A stretch of DNA of 64,000 bases from Promethearchaeati archaeon. GTDB lineage: Archaea > Asgardarchaeota > Heimdallarchaeia > Heimdallarchaeales > Heimdallarchaeaceae. Made by a program: the position numbers and the translations under genes. The stretch covers positions 1 to 64,000 of the forward strand of contig JABLTJ010000015.1 in NCBI GenBank assembly GCA_013166775.1, given 5' to 3'. The notes beneath the pieces were generated by a model. It saw only the letters and a list, made by a program, of their open reading frames with translations, did not search any database and was not told the origin of the DNA. Positions 24,308-33,902 of this stretch are shown here, one piece after another. The stretch's first letter is position 1, and the number at the start of each line of letters is the position of its first letter.

Positions 24308-25884
24308 ATGCTAAATTCAGTTTAATAGAAGCTCAAGTAATTAATCAAGCTCTCAAGAATGTGGCATTAGAGACAGGAATAGTGCTTCAACGTTCAGCAT
24401 TTTCTCCGAACATCAAGGATAGATTAGATTTTTCAAGTGCTATAATGGATCAAGATGGTCAATTAATCGCTCAAGCGGAGCACATTCCAGTTCATCTTGG
24501 AGCTATGCCAAAAGGTGTTCAAGCTATTATTGATTACTTTGGAAAAGAAAATATCTTGGACGGGGATATCTACATAGCAAACAATCCTTACTTAGGAGGA
24601 ACTCATTTACCTGATATAGCTGTTATAAAACCGATTTTCTATGATGAGAAGCTAGTTGGATATATTGCAAACAGATGTCATCATGCCGATGTTGGAGGTG
24701 TAGTCCCCGGCTCTATGCCAAGTGGTAAGTACACCTTAGAGGAAGAAGGATATGTTATAGATCCCACGATTTTTGAAAGAAAAGGTGTTTTGAATCAAGA
24801 GTGGTTTGATGATTTTCTTTCAAACATACGTGTCCCTGTAGAAAGAAAAGGTGACATTCAAGCTCAAATAGCTTCTACAAAGATCGGGGAGAAGAAATTC
24901 CACTCACTCCTTCAGAAATATTCTCTAGATAGAGTTCAACAAGTGATTGATTTTCTTAATGAAAGATCAAAAAATGCATCTTTAGAACTAATAGAACAAA
25001 TACCAGAAAATCAAACTTTTAGCTTTACTGATTGTATGGATAATGATGGAGTGAAGGATGAATCTATTAACATAACAGCTGAAGTAGAAAGAAAAGATGA
25101 CAAACTGATTGTAGATTATAGCAAAACTGATTCGCAAGTAGAAGGTAATATTAATGCAACTTATGCAGTAACGCTTTCAGCGACATACTATATTTTGCGA
25201 TGTCTAATCTCAAGAGAATATGCAACAAATTACGGTCTCTACGCACCTCTAGATGTAATTACAAAAAAGGGGACTTTAGTAGACCCTCTACCTCCTGCAG
25301 GAGTAGCAGCAGGAAATGTGGAAACTAGTCAAAGAATTACTGATGTTATGTTAGGAGTATTTTCAAAGTTGTTCCCCGATGATGTTCCTGCGGCAAGCAG
25401 TGGGACAATGAACAATACCATAATAGGTGGATTGGATTCAACTGGAAAAGAATTCACATATTACGAAACAATAGCAGGAGGAATAGGAGCAGGAAAGAAT
25501 TATTCTCCACCAAATGCAAAACATAGTCACATGACAAATACCAGGAACACTTCAATCGAAGTTCTAGAACGATACTATCCCTTACGTGTAGAAGAATACT
25601 CTATAATACCTGATACTGGAGGAATAGGAAAATGGTCTGGGAGTAATGGTGTTCGTCGATCAATTCAATTATTAGCTGAAGAAGGCGTCCTTTCAATTCA
25701 AAGTGAAAGAAGAGTACATTCTCCTTTCGGATTGTTTGGCGGAAAAGAAGGAGGAAAAGGAAAGAACCTTTTGAAAACATCTAACAAGATTATGCAACTC
25801 CCTTCAAAAATAACAAAGAAAATTATGAAAGGAGACATTGTTGTGATTGAAACTCCTGGTGGTGGAGGATACGGAAAGAAATGA
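24304..25884 (+). CDS. hyuB: Hydantoinase/5-oxoprolinase subunit B (HyuB family)
   Basis: Partner of HyuA. The sequence starts with the hydrophobic IEAQVINQALKNVALETG and contains the HyuB signatures DQDGQLIAQAEHIPVHLGAMP, NNPYLGGTHLPDIAV, NRCHHADVGG and a C-terminal GIGKWSGSNGVRRSI. Together the two subunits form a cytosolic ATP-dependent amidohydrolase complex. The length of 526 residues is usual. The ATG overlaps the hyuA stop, which implies translational coupling. No transporter or carbamoylase gene is next to it. Confidence 0.88.
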   Translation: MNAKFSLIEAQVINQALKNVALETGIVLQRSAFSPNIKDRLDFSSAIMDQDGQLIAQAEHIPVHLGAMPKGVQAIIDYFGKENILDGDIYIANNPYLGGTHLPDIAVIKPIFYDEKLVGYIANRCHHADVGGVVPGSMPSGKYTLEEEGYVIDPTIFERKGVLNQEWFDDFLSNIRVPVERKGDIQAQIASTKIGEKKFHSLLQKYSLDRVQQVIDFLNERSKNASLELIEQIPENQTFSFTDCMDNDGVKDESINITAEVERKDDKLIVDYSKTDSQVEGNINATYAVTLSATYYILRCLISREYATNYGLYAPLDVITKKGTLVDPLPPAGVAAGNVETSQRITDVMLGVFSKLFPDDVPAASSGTMNNTIIGGLDSTGKEFTYYETIAGGIGAGKNYSPPNAKHSHMTNTRNTSIEVLERYYPLRVEEYSIIPDTGGIGKWSGSNGVRRSIQLLAEEGVLSIQSERRVHSPFGLFGGKEGGKGKNLLKTSNKIMQLPSKITKKIMKGDIVVIETPGGGGYGKK

Positions 25885-26056
25885 ATGTAAATAGCTGAAA
25901 CACATCGTATTCGTACCGTATTATTCGGGTATTTCCGTTTTTGTCGTTTTATTGTTAGAAGCTCTGAGGAGAAAGAAATCCATACTTTTCTCTTTTTCTT
26001 AGGTTTTGTTGAATTATAACCTAAAAATTTAGATATTACTAAGCACAGTTCACTTC

Positions 26057-26848
26057 ATGGCTGAAGAAGAATCTTTAGTGTTTGTTGATAAAGTAGGAAA
26101 AAAAGAGGACATTGCATTAATCACACTTAATCGTCAAAAAGTTTTGAATAGCTTAAACGAATCAATGTTAAATCAATTAGAGAAAACATTCAAAATTCTA
26201 AGAAATGATAAGATGGTTCGTGCAGTAATTATCTATGCTGAAGGAAAGAGTTGGAGTGCAGGTGTCGATTTAAAATGGGCAGCATCCTTGGGGTGGAGAA
26301 TCATGAAAGCAATTAAAATGGGTCAGAAGGTTTTTGCTAAAATTGAAAAGCATCCTGCTCCTGTTATTGCAGCTATTAATGGTTACGCTATAGGTGGAGG
26401 GATGGAACTTGCGCTTTCTTGTGATATTCGTATTGCTTCTGCTTCTGCTACATTTGGACAATCAGAAACTGCAGTAGGTTTACTACCTGGATGGGGAGGA
26501 ACTTACCGTCTTCCAAAAACAGTAGGATTATCCATAGCTAAGGATCTTATTTTTACTAGTCGTAGATTCTCAGCAGAAGAAGCGCTCAAAATGAATCTAG
26601 TTAGTAAAATAGTTTCTGCAGATGAATTGAAGAATCAAGCTATTGAGATAGCTGAAAATGTCTCTGAAAATGCTCCAATAGCAGTAAGAGAAGCTAAGAA
26701 AGCAATAAGAAAAGGTCTTCATAGATCGTTAAAGATAGGGTATTGTGCAGAAGTTAAAGGGATTCGGAAATGCATTAGAACCAAAGATATAAGAGAAGGA
26801 ATTAAAGCTGTTTTCGAGAAAAGAAAGCCGGAATTCAAAGGGAAATAA
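26057..26848 (+). CDS. Enoyl-CoA hydratase/isomerase family protein
   Basis: A crotonase-fold enzyme acting on acyl-CoA thioesters. The oxyanion-hole segments are SWSAGVDLKWA and AAINGYAIGGGMELALSCDIRIA. Both glutamates used by hydratases are present (the E of GGGME and the E of FGQSETAVGLLPGWGGT), so water addition to an enoyl-CoA is chemically possible. The C terminus has IRTKDIREGIKAVFEKRKP, typical of the family. ATG 26057. The following DtxR-type regulator starts 29 bases later, so the two may share a transcript. No other beta-oxidation gene is nearby. Confidence 0.87.
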   Translation: MAEEESLVFVDKVGKKEDIALITLNRQKVLNSLNESMLNQLEKTFKILRNDKMVRAVIIYAEGKSWSAGVDLKWAASLGWRIMKAIKMGQKVFAKIEKHPAPVIAAINGYAIGGGMELALSCDIRIASASATFGQSETAVGLLPGWGGTYRLPKTVGLSIAKDLIFTSRRFSAEEALKMNLVSKIVSADELKNQAIEIAENVSENAPIAVREAKKAIRKGLHRSLKIGYCAEVKGIRKCIRTKDIREGIKAVFEKRKPEFKGK

Positions 26849-26877
26849 TCTCCAAATAAACTCTTGAGGTTTTTTAT

Positions 26878-27624
26878 ATGTCTCAATTATCTATATCGGA
26901 AGCTGAGGAAGAATATCTAGAAACGTTTTTTTGGTTTCTTGAATATGGAAATAGACACGTTAAGACAAATCAAATAGCAGAAATGATGAATGTGGATCCA
27001 AGCACTGTCACATCAATGCTCAAAAAATTATATAAAAAAGAATTAATTGACTATAAACCATATTATGGAGCTCAACTCACTGCTAAAGGGGAAAAAATAG
27101 CTCGCAAAGTTGTTAGGAAACATAGATTATCAGAGAGTTTTCTAGAATGGTTAGGTGTTCCATGGTCTAAAATACATGAAGAAGCTTGTAAATGGGAACA
27201 TGTGCTAACAGATGAGATTTCTGAAATGATTGAAAAGAAGATTCAACCCTCTAAGACTCCTTATGGTGCTTTTATTCCTCAGAAAGATGGATCATTATCT
27301 GTAATTCCAGAAAGTAAACCCCTAGCCCTTTTCAGTGAGGGTCATCTGATTGAAATTGTTGAAATTATCGAAAGAGCAATAGCTAGACATTTCCCGCAAG
27401 AAGCAACATTGCAGGAAGTTTACGCAGAACTTGAAAAGAAAGGATTGAAACCAGAAGAAAAGTTTTTGATAATATCAACACATGTTAGAGAAGATGTTCG
27501 TATCGAAAAATGGTCGCTCTCTTATGATCTAGATATGATTCTTAAAAACAAGGAAGAAGAAGTAATAGAGATACCCTATTATCTTATAAATATGATTTTT
27601 GCAAAAGAAATAGAAAGAGAATGA
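26878..27624 (+). CDS. DtxR/MntR-type metal-dependent transcription regulator
   Basis: The N-terminal winged helix (residues 8-65: EAEEEYLETFFWFLEYG, then TNQIAEMMNVDPSTVTSMLKKL) and the metal-binding dimerisation part (RKHRLSESFLEWLGVPW, EEACKWEHVLTDEISEMI) follow the DtxR/MntR plan, with Cys and Glu-His in the metal-ligand region. The third part departs from the usual FeoA-like SH3 domain and is Glu-rich. Such proteins repress metal uptake or storage genes when loaded with Fe2+ or Mn2+. The genes it controls here are unknown; it may regulate its own transcript. ATG 26878. Confidence 0.82.
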   Translation: MSQLSISEAEEEYLETFFWFLEYGNRHVKTNQIAEMMNVDPSTVTSMLKKLYKKELIDYKPYYGAQLTAKGEKIARKVVRKHRLSESFLEWLGVPWSKIHEEACKWEHVLTDEISEMIEKKIQPSKTPYGAFIPQKDGSLSVIPESKPLALFSEGHLIEIVEIIERAIARHFPQEATLQEVYAELEKKGLKPEEKFLIISTHVREDVRIEKWSLSYDLDMILKNKEEEVIEIPYYLINMIFAKEIERE

Positions 27625-27629
27625 AAATT

Positions 27630-29069
27630 TCATTCTGTTTGTGTCAGTTTCCAAAGAATTCGTTTAGGTGTATCTTCTAAAGTTATCCCTGCTTCCTTCA
27701 AATCATCTCTGATTTTGTCACCCATTTCCCAATTCTTCTCTTTTCTGAATTCTCCTCGGAGTTCAATTAAGAGTTTGATTAATTTCTCTACTAAATCTAT
27801 TGAGAGATAACTATTGAAGTCTTCAAAAAATCCAAAAACATCTCTTAACTCGTCGAAGAAGTTATCTGCTTCATTGATTACAGAACCATTGACATTTTCA
27901 GCCTTTCTTAGGTAGTCATTCACTTCTCTAGAAAAATCAAAAACTACTGCTAAACCGTTAGATGTATTGAAGTCTTCATCCATAGCTTCAACAAAGTTTT
28001 CTCTTGCTTTCTTTATTTTTTCAAGCAAGTCTTTGTCTAAATCAGAATGTTTTGCATCATCTACTTCTTTTGTCTCATCAGCGTAGTTTTTAGTTAATAG
28101 GATAACATCAAAGAGTCTATCTACAGTAACTTGAGTTTGATCCATCGCATCTTCTGTAAATACGATTGGGCTACGATAATGTGTTTGGAGAACAAACAAT
28201 CTAACCGCGTCAGGAGAGTAATACTTCAACAAATCATAGATGTTGACAAAGTTACCTAGTGACTTACTCATTTTCGTTTTGTCGATGTTAATGAATCCAT
28301 TGTGTAACCAGTAATTTACAAATTGTTTACCTGTAAGGGATTCTGATTGAGCGATTTCGTTTTCATGATGTGGAAAGATAAGATCTTGACCACCACTATG
28401 AATATCCAAAGTTTCTCCAAGATAAAGCATGGACATTGTCGAACATTCACTGTGCCATCCAATTCTTCCCTTTCCCCAAGGTGATGGCCAATAAGGTTCT
28501 CCTGGTTTCATTTTCTTCCATAGTGCAAAATCTGCTGGGAACTTTTTCTTTGGATTATCTGCATCTTCTGTTCCTTCTTGTAGAATGTTGTCAAGTTTTT
28601 GATTTGAAAGTTTACCATATTCGTCGAATTTTCTCACATCGAAATAAACATCCCCATCGCTTTCGTAAGCAACACCTTTCTTAATCAATTTTTCAATGGA
28701 TTCTATCATTTGGTTCATATGAAGCATTGCTCTAGGATGTATTGTAGCAGGTTTCAGATTTAAACTAGCCATATCTCTTCTGAAATAACTTAGATACTCT
28801 TCTGCAACCTCTAATACTGGTCTCTGTTCTTGATTCGAAACCTCGATCATTCTGTCCTCAATATCTGTAAAGTTCATAATATACTCTACTTTGTAATCTC
28901 TGTACTCTAAATATCTACGAATGGTATCGAAAGCTATTGCTGAACGAGCATGACCTAGATGCATTAGACCATTAACTGTTGGTCCACAGTTATACCACTT
29001 TACAACATCGGGTTCAATTGTCTTGAACTCTTCTAGTTTTCGTGTAAGTGTGCTGTAGATTTTTATCAT
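27630..29069 (-). CDS. cysS: Cysteinyl-tRNA synthetase
   Basis: A class I synthetase charging tRNA-Cys. Zinc-site Cys28 is in YNCGPTV, and the HIGH-type motif HLGHA is at residues 37-41. The zinc ligands continue with HSECSTM and PHHENE, and KMSKSLGN is the second signature. The anticodon-binding helical domain occupies the C-terminal 150 residues. The length of 479 is normal. The start is ATG 29069. It ends a few bases from the convergent DtxR-type gene. Confidence 0.96.
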   Translation of the reverse strand: MIKIYSTLTRKLEEFKTIEPDVVKWYNCGPTVNGLMHLGHARSAIAFDTIRRYLEYRDYKVEYIMNFTDIEDRMIEVSNQEQRPVLEVAEEYLSYFRRDMASLNLKPATIHPRAMLHMNQMIESIEKLIKKGVAYESDGDVYFDVRKFDEYGKLSNQKLDNILQEGTEDADNPKKKFPADFALWKKMKPGEPYWPSPWGKGRIGWHSECSTMSMLYLGETLDIHSGGQDLIFPHHENEIAQSESLTGKQFVNYWLHNGFINIDKTKMSKSLGNFVNIYDLLKYYSPDAVRLFVLQTHYRSPIVFTEDAMDQTQVTVDRLFDVILLTKNYADETKEVDDAKHSDLDKDLLEKIKKARENFVEAMDEDFNTSNGLAVVFDFSREVNDYLRKAENVNGSVINEADNFFDELRDVFGFFEDFNSYLSIDLVEKLIKLLIELRGEFRKEKNWEMGDKIRDDLKEAGITLEDTPKRILWKLTQTE

Positions 29070-29192
29070 AGGACAAGTTCAAAATTGTCTTAAAAAAGCG
29101 TTTCGCTTGGTAAGAAGTTAAAATAACTTAACTTCAAAGCGTTTTTGCTCTAAAACATTATATAGAACCATACTTTTTTTCACAAGAGGAAA

Positions 29193-30182
29193 ATGACTAT
29201 TTTAGTAACAGGAGCAACCAGTGCTGTAGGTTACTTCATTGCAAAGGAATTAAGAGAAAAATATCCTAAGACAGAGATTAAAGCCTTAACCCGTTCTGAC
29301 AAGAAAGCTCCAGAATTAGAAGAATTAGGTATTAGTTTTGTTAAGGGTGATTTAACTGACAAACCATCTCTTGAAAAAGCCCTCAATGGAATAGATGATG
29401 TCTATAACGCAGCTGGAGAAGCAAGAGATTACATCCCTTCCAGAATTTACTATGAAGTTAATGTGGATGGTACAAGGAACATATTGGATGCTTTTATCAA
29501 AAATAATGGAAGCAGGTTCTTACATGTAAGCACTGTAGGTATCTATGGGTACAAGGTCAAAAATCACCCCATAAAAGAAGATTATCCTAAAAAATCTGAT
29601 CATCCTTATCATGAGAGCAAGTGGGTTGCAGAACAGTTGGTTTTTGAGTATGCAAAAGAGCATGGTTTCTTTGCTTCGACTGTACGACCTCCATACATTG
29701 TTGGACCTCGTGATAGACAAGTTGCTCCCAAAATATTTGATTATCTTCTTAATGATAAGAAAATTCCATTGGTAGGAAAAGGAAAGGCAACTATATCTTT
29801 TGTTCATCATGAAGATGTAGCTAGAGCTTTAGTTATGTGTGGAGAAGCAGAAAAAGCAAACGGAGAAGCATTTCATGTTATTGGTTCGTCTTGTACAGCA
29901 AAAGAATTATTTGAATTAGCAGGAGAGATTAGTGGAAAAAAACCTATATTCTCAGAAATAAGTTTTCCACTGGCTATTTCTGTAGCTGTTATAAGTGAAG
30001 CAATTGCAAAGATGAAAGGATCGAAGCCTAAAATTTCCCGAAGAAGAATAAATCAATTTAGTAGAACTCGTGTTTATGATTTTACTAAAATAAAAGATTT
30101 TGTTGGTTTTAAACCACAGTATGATGTCAAACAAGCTTTTCAAGATGCTTTCAATTGGATGAAAGAACAGAAGCTAGTTTAG
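29193..30182 (+). CDS. NAD-dependent epimerase/dehydratase (extended SDR)
   Basis: An extended SDR, close to the 3-beta-hydroxysteroid dehydrogenase/cholesterol dehydrogenase-like group. It has VTGATSAVGYFIAKEL at the N terminus, Asp-containing VKGDLTD after the third strand, LHVSTVGIYGY for the catalytic Ser, and YHESKW for Tyr-Lys. The C-terminal part binds a sugar-nucleotide or lipid substrate that cannot be assigned. The length is 329 residues. ATG 29193. It overlaps the convergent glycosyltransferase by four bases. Confidence 0.83.
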   Translation: MTILVTGATSAVGYFIAKELREKYPKTEIKALTRSDKKAPELEELGISFVKGDLTDKPSLEKALNGIDDVYNAAGEARDYIPSRIYYEVNVDGTRNILDAFIKNNGSRFLHVSTVGIYGYKVKNHPIKEDYPKKSDHPYHESKWVAEQLVFEYAKEHGFFASTVRPPYIVGPRDRQVAPKIFDYLLNDKKIPLVGKGKATISFVHHEDVARALVMCGEAEKANGEAFHVIGSSCTAKELFELAGEISGKKPIFSEISFPLAISVAVISEAIAKMKGSKPKISRRRINQFSRTRVYDFTKIKDFVGFKPQYDVKQAFQDAFNWMKEQKLV

Positions 30183-30925
30183 AGTTGTTTCTCAAATCCA
30201 TATCTTTCTTTTATTTCATAAAGAGATTGAGTGGATAAGTCTACTTTCGATGTTAAAGAACGAAATTTGAATAAGTCAAAGAAACCTGAAAATAATCTTT
30301 TGAGCCCATATTTGGATTTTCCACTCAATCTAGGTCTGTGAGTTACACAAATTTCTGTAATGTTAAATCCTCTATTTTCAAGAATCACAGGCAAATATCG
30401 GTGTGCTCTCTTTGGTAGTATTAAATCCTTAACTGTTTTTCTTCTATAAACTCTCAACGTACAATTATTATCGTGCAAGTTGCTTCCGGTAAATCTTCTG
30501 TTCAGAATATTGTAGATTCTAGAAGGAACCTTCTTTGTCAACAAAGAATCATGGCGTTTCTTACGCCATCCGCATACAACATCATATTCTTGTGTCAGAG
30601 CTGAAAGAAGCTTAGGGATATTACTCGGATCATCCTGTCCATCTCCATCTAAAGTTACAATTATGTCTCCTATGATTGATTGGAAACCAGCTGTAAGAGC
30701 TGCACTTTTACCAAACCTTTTACTTAATTGTATTATCCGTAAATATTGTTCTTCATTAGAAAAGAGGGAGAGAAGATTTGATAATGTGTTATCTTTCGAA
30801 CCGTCATCAACATAGATGATTTCAAAATTGTTCGTTATTTCTTGTATTATCCCTTTGAGTTCACTAAAGAGTGGAAGAATATTATCCTCTTCATTAAAAA
30901 CAGGAATAACAACAGATAGCATCAT
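30179..30925 (-). CDS. Glycosyltransferase family 2, dolichol-phosphate mannosyltransferase-like
   Basis: A GT-A glycosyltransferase with no membrane helix, so probably the soluble or peripheral type that transfers a sugar from a nucleotide donor to a polyprenyl phosphate. Motifs: LSVVIPVFNEEDNI at the start, IIYVDDGSKDNT, LDGDGQDDPSNI as the metal-binding region, and RPRLSGKSKYG near the end, which resembles dolichyl-phosphate mannose synthases. A TATA-like GTTTAAAG near 30955 supports a leaderless start at ATG 30925. The TTG-initiated reading from 30943 would add six residues. Confidence 0.85.
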   Translation of the reverse strand: MMLSVVIPVFNEEDNILPLFSELKGIIQEITNNFEIIYVDDGSKDNTLSNLLSLFSNEEQYLRIIQLSKRFGKSAALTAGFQSIIGDIIVTLDGDGQDDPSNIPKLLSALTQEYDVVCGWRKKRHDSLLTKKVPSRIYNILNRRFTGSNLHDNNCTLRVYRRKTVKDLILPKRAHRYLPVILENRGFNITEICVTHRPRLSGKSKYGLKRLFSGFFDLFKFRSLTSKVDLSTQSLYEIKERYGFEKQL

Positions 30926-31001
30926 TTCAATTTCATTTAACAATATGAAACAAAAGTCTTTCTTTAAACTTGAATTATGAAAGCAAATTGTGATTTAGAA
31001 A

Positions 31002-31077
31002 TGGTGGACCGGTCGGGACTTGAACCCGAGGCCTTCTCGGTGCAAGCGAGACGATCTTCCAGCTGATCTACCGGCCC
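31002..31077 (-). tRNA. tRNA-Ala (TGC)
   Basis: The cloverleaf on the minus strand reads GGGCCGG acceptor, D arm, anticodon stem TCTCG/CGAGA with loop CTTGCAC (anticodon TGC), and T arm TCGGG-TTCAAGT-CCCGA. The third acceptor pair is G3:U70, the universal alanine identity element. Discriminator A is at 31005 and CCA is encoded at 31002-31004. There is no intron. Confidence 0.96.
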
Positions 31078-31494
31078 ATTGGTTATACCAGACTGTCATC
31101 TTTTTCCCCCGTTTTTTAAAGTTTCGATACCAAGAGATTTTCTGTTTAAGAACATATACAAACATAATAAACACGTGAGAAATACTGCTTATAATGTATA
31201 TTACTTTGGTATTACACCTGCCGACAAAAATAACTCTCTCAGAATCCGACAAAAAGCCCTAAGCTTCAAATTTCCAAGTAATAAACCGTAAAACAGCCCC
31301 TCCCCCCTATTTCCAATGGAGAAACACGTTTTTTGGTAATTAGGGCTCTGTAGATTAAGAATCTCTGCTTAATGCGAAAAATTCGTTTTTAATTAGATTT
31401 CCATTGGAAAAACAAAACGTTAACTAAATATATTAGATGGTTTTAAAAGCAAATATTATCTCAGTATAAATAGTAAAAACTTGAAAAATAAGTG
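31078..31494. other. Gene-poor stretch with paired TCCAWTGGA palindromes
   Basis: No convincing gene is present. Two copies of ATTTCCAWTGGARAAACA lie near 31309-31326 and 31399-31416, each centred on the palindrome TCCAWTGGA. The cores (31310-31320 and 31400-31410) are also exact inverted complements of each other over 11 bases. The second copy is about 85 bases upstream of the next gene. Confidence 0.4.
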
Positions 31495-31812
31495 ATGAAG
31501 ATGGTAACAATAAACGAAGCACAAAGAAAACTGCTCGAACTCATCAATAGTAGAAATAGTGTAAAACAATTAGATGTTATGAATATTCCAAAAACACCAA
31601 GCAGAATAATGGGAGAAAAAATGTTAAATGCTTTTGCTAGTCAGATATTGGATGATTGTGAAGGTTTAGAATGTGATCCAACTATTGAAGACGAATTAAT
31701 TGAAAGTCTATTAAGTACACTAGCATTAGCAGGAATAGTGGGAGTAGATTTAGAAAGAAAACTGCTTGAAATTTTAGGATTAATGGAAATTGTAACAGCA
31801 GATAGTGCTTAA
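31495..31812 (+). CDS. Hypothetical helical protein
   Basis: A short soluble protein of about 105 residues, mostly helical (INEAQRKLLELINSRNS, then ELIESLLSTLALAGIVG) with two Cys (DDCEGLEC). I do not recognise the family. GTG at 31492 and ATGs at 31495 and 31501 are all possible starts. The codon pattern looks like neighbouring genes. The upstream palindrome pair may regulate it. There is no operon partner; the next gene converges. Confidence 0.6.
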   Translation: MKMVTINEAQRKLLELINSRNSVKQLDVMNIPKTPSRIMGEKMLNAFASQILDDCEGLECDPTIEDELIESLLSTLALAGIVGVDLERKLLEILGLMEIVTADSA

Positions 31813-31857
31813 AACTACGCTAAACGGAGGGAAAAATTCCTCTTGGGTTCTGGAGAG

Positions 31858-32190
31858 TTAATATAGCTTTCCACCTAGAGGAACATCATTATCAGGTTTG
31901 ATAAGAATACACTCTCCATTCTTATCTGGAATCCCAACCACTAATACTTCTGACATTACGGGTCCAATCTGTCGGGAAGGAAAGTTTACTACAGCAAGAA
32001 CTAATCTGTTTCTTAGATCTTCTTTTGTATAATTCGATACTAGTTGAGCGCTTGATTTTTTTACCCCAATCTTTTCTCCAAAATCAATCTTTAATTTGTA
32101 AGAAGGTTTTCTAGCTTTGGGAAAATCTTCAACTTCAATAACTCGCCCAACCCTTATGTCCACTTTTTCAAAATCTCCAAAGTTTATCAT
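31858..32190 (-). CDS. csaA: CsaA-like tRNA-binding domain protein
   Basis: A stand-alone OB-fold tRNA-binding domain as in CsaA and the C terminus of bacterial methionyl-tRNA synthetase. It has FEKVDIRVGRVIEVEDFPKARKPSYKLKIDFG, then SAQLVSNYTKEDL, VNFPSRQIGPVMSEVLVVG and the end PDNDVPLGGKLY. The length of 110 residues is exactly one domain. In bacteria CsaA is linked to protein export or chaperone-like activity; in archaea the partner is uncertain. ATG 32190. Confidence 0.9.
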   Translation of the reverse strand: MINFGDFEKVDIRVGRVIEVEDFPKARKPSYKLKIDFGEKIGVKKSSAQLVSNYTKEDLRNRLVLAVVNFPSRQIGPVMSEVLVVGIPDKNGECILIKPDNDVPLGGKLY

Positions 32191-32303
32191 TACAATTGTG
32201 AAATAATGCTTTAATATAAATATTATACAGTGAAATCAAGTAAGGCGCCAGTTTCATCCTTTATTGATGATGGATCTTAAACGTGGTGTTGTTTAAAAGA
32301 CTT

Positions 32304-33176
32304 CTAAGTCATTGATAAGTAATATACTGCTGAATGGCTTGAGGTATCTATGAATTCAATACTAAAATCATTGTTATTTATTATTTTCTTCAAATTATCA
32401 GGATTAATAAATTCCCTTGTATTTCTATAAATTTGCCTTTCTTTTAGTTTGTAATCTCGAGTTAGTCTGTTGTATGAGGAATAAGTGATTGCTTGCATTC
32501 CATAGTCTTTTTTGATTGCTGGAAATTGATAATGTTCTCCAGCGATAATATCTTTAACTAGTTCTATTAATAACTCTCCACTGTAATTTTTCCTTAAATT
32601 TTTTGCATTGTACTTGTTATCAGTTGCTTTTGGTTTGTAGGTTGAAAAAATCCAGGATCCATTAGGATTCAAGTGTTTCCTAACAGCTGAGAATAAATTT
32701 TCCAACATTGAAAAAGGAAAACTGGGAAATGTATTCATTGATAAAACTATTACATCAAATTGCTTTTGATGCACATTACTGCCTTTCAAGAAATCATCAA
32801 AAAGAATATTACATTTTTCTAACAGTGGGTGTTTTTTTGAATAAGCTTGAAAATATTTCTTACAGTGTTTACATATTTCAATTCCAAACAAATTTGCCTT
32901 TTTAGTTTGTTTTTCGTTTTCAACAGCGATCTTGTTTAGAACGCGTCCATATGCTGTACCAATCTCTAATATAGTTTTTGGATTATTATCAAATATGAAT
33001 TGAATCTCCGGGTCAAATCTTTTAGAATGATTTTCTCTTCGTCTCCAGAAAACATCTGCCCAAATCTCTGAAGAATGTAAATTGTTCCTTATATCTGAAA
33101 TTGTCTCGTTTTCCATCAAAAATCCAAAATCGTTTAATTTCTGTAATTCAAGTTCAATTTCATCCTTTGAATACAT
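32304..33176 (-). CDS. Class I SAM-dependent methyltransferase
   Basis: A Rossmann-type methyltransferase. Motif I is TILEIGTAYGRVLNKIA (near residue 93), followed by an acidic residue in LFGIEICKHC, FDVIVLSMNTFPSF as motif IV and WIFSTYKPK further on. The N-terminal 90 residues and C-terminal 100 residues are family-specific and unrecognised. The substrate is unknown; small molecule or lipid is as likely as protein. ATG 33176. It stands alone between two convergent or divergent genes. Confidence 0.75.
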   Translation of the reverse strand: MYSKDEIELELQKLNDFGFLMENETISDIRNNLHSSEIWADVFWRRRENHSKRFDPEIQFIFDNNPKTILEIGTAYGRVLNKIAVENEKQTKKANLFGIEICKHCKKYFQAYSKKHPLLEKCNILFDDFLKGSNVHQKQFDVIVLSMNTFPSFPFSMLENLFSAVRKHLNPNGSWIFSTYKPKATDNKYNAKNLRKNYSGELLIELVKDIIAGEHYQFPAIKKDYGMQAITYSSYNRLTRDYKLKERQIYRNTREFINPDNLKKIINNNDFSIEFIDTSSHSAVYYLSMT

Positions 33177-33371
33177 TTAGTTCTAATGATTGTGATAATA
33201 TATTAAATCATCCTATCTAAAGCTCTGTTTTGCACATAATCTTCTTTCTAGTAATATTTGATTTTTAGGCAATCTATATGATTTCATATAGCTGTTGTAT
33301 TGCAATGTTTCCATTTTTTAGAGCTAAAGGATAAAAATATAAACAGAATTTGGTTTCTTTGTTTCGATGTT

Positions 33372-33896
33372 ATGATTGGTTTAAAACGTGGTGTTGTCAA
33401 ACTCAAAAACCATGATAAGGGATGGAGTAAGTTATTTGAAAAAGAAGCTAAACTCATTTCATCACAAATTTCTGACTACATAGTAGATATTCAACATATC
33501 GGCAGCACTGCAATTCCCAATACCATTGCTAAACCTATAATAGACATAGCCGTTGCAATAGATGACTTATCCAATATTAAGCAAGTTATTACTCTCCTAG
33601 AAGAAGCAGGATTTGAGTATAGGGGAGAACAAGGTATTCCAGATAGGCATATGTTTGTGAAAGGAGATGAAGAAAGTAGAACACACCATATACATGTGAT
33701 GGTTAATACTTCTTTTGAGTGGAAAAAACATATTTTATTCAGAGACTACTTAATACACCATCCTTCAGAAGCAAAACAGTATTCAGAACTGAAAAAGAAA
33801 CTAGCTACTGAGTTCGAGTTTGATAGGGAGAAGTATACTGATGGCAAAGAAGAGTTTATACTAGGAATAATTGAAAAAGCAAAAACGAATGGCTAG
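33372..33896 (+). CDS. GrpB/UPF0157 family nucleotidyltransferase-like protein
   Basis: The family signature is clear: VVKLKNHDKGWSKLFEKEA, then HIGSTAIPNTIAKPIIDIAVAI, PDRHMFVKGD and HHIHVMV. The GS in HIGSTAIPN and the Asp of KPIIDI match the nucleotidyltransferase fold motif, but no reaction has been settled for the family. In some proteins it is fused to dephospho-CoA kinase. I prefer ATG 33372 (MIGLKRGVV), 40 bases after a TATA-like AAATATAAAC, over the TTG at 33300. Confidence 0.85.
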   Translation: MIGLKRGVVKLKNHDKGWSKLFEKEAKLISSQISDYIVDIQHIGSTAIPNTIAKPIIDIAVAIDDLSNIKQVITLLEEAGFEYRGEQGIPDRHMFVKGDEESRTHHIHVMVNTSFEWKKHILFRDYLIHHPSEAKQYSELKKKLATEFEFDREKYTDGKEEFILGIIEKAKTNG

Positions 33897-33902
33897 ACCA
33901 TT

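Noticed and set aside
31079..31291. ORFs around tRNA-Ala
   Set aside because: They overlap the tRNA or lie in A/T-rich spacer with poor codon content.
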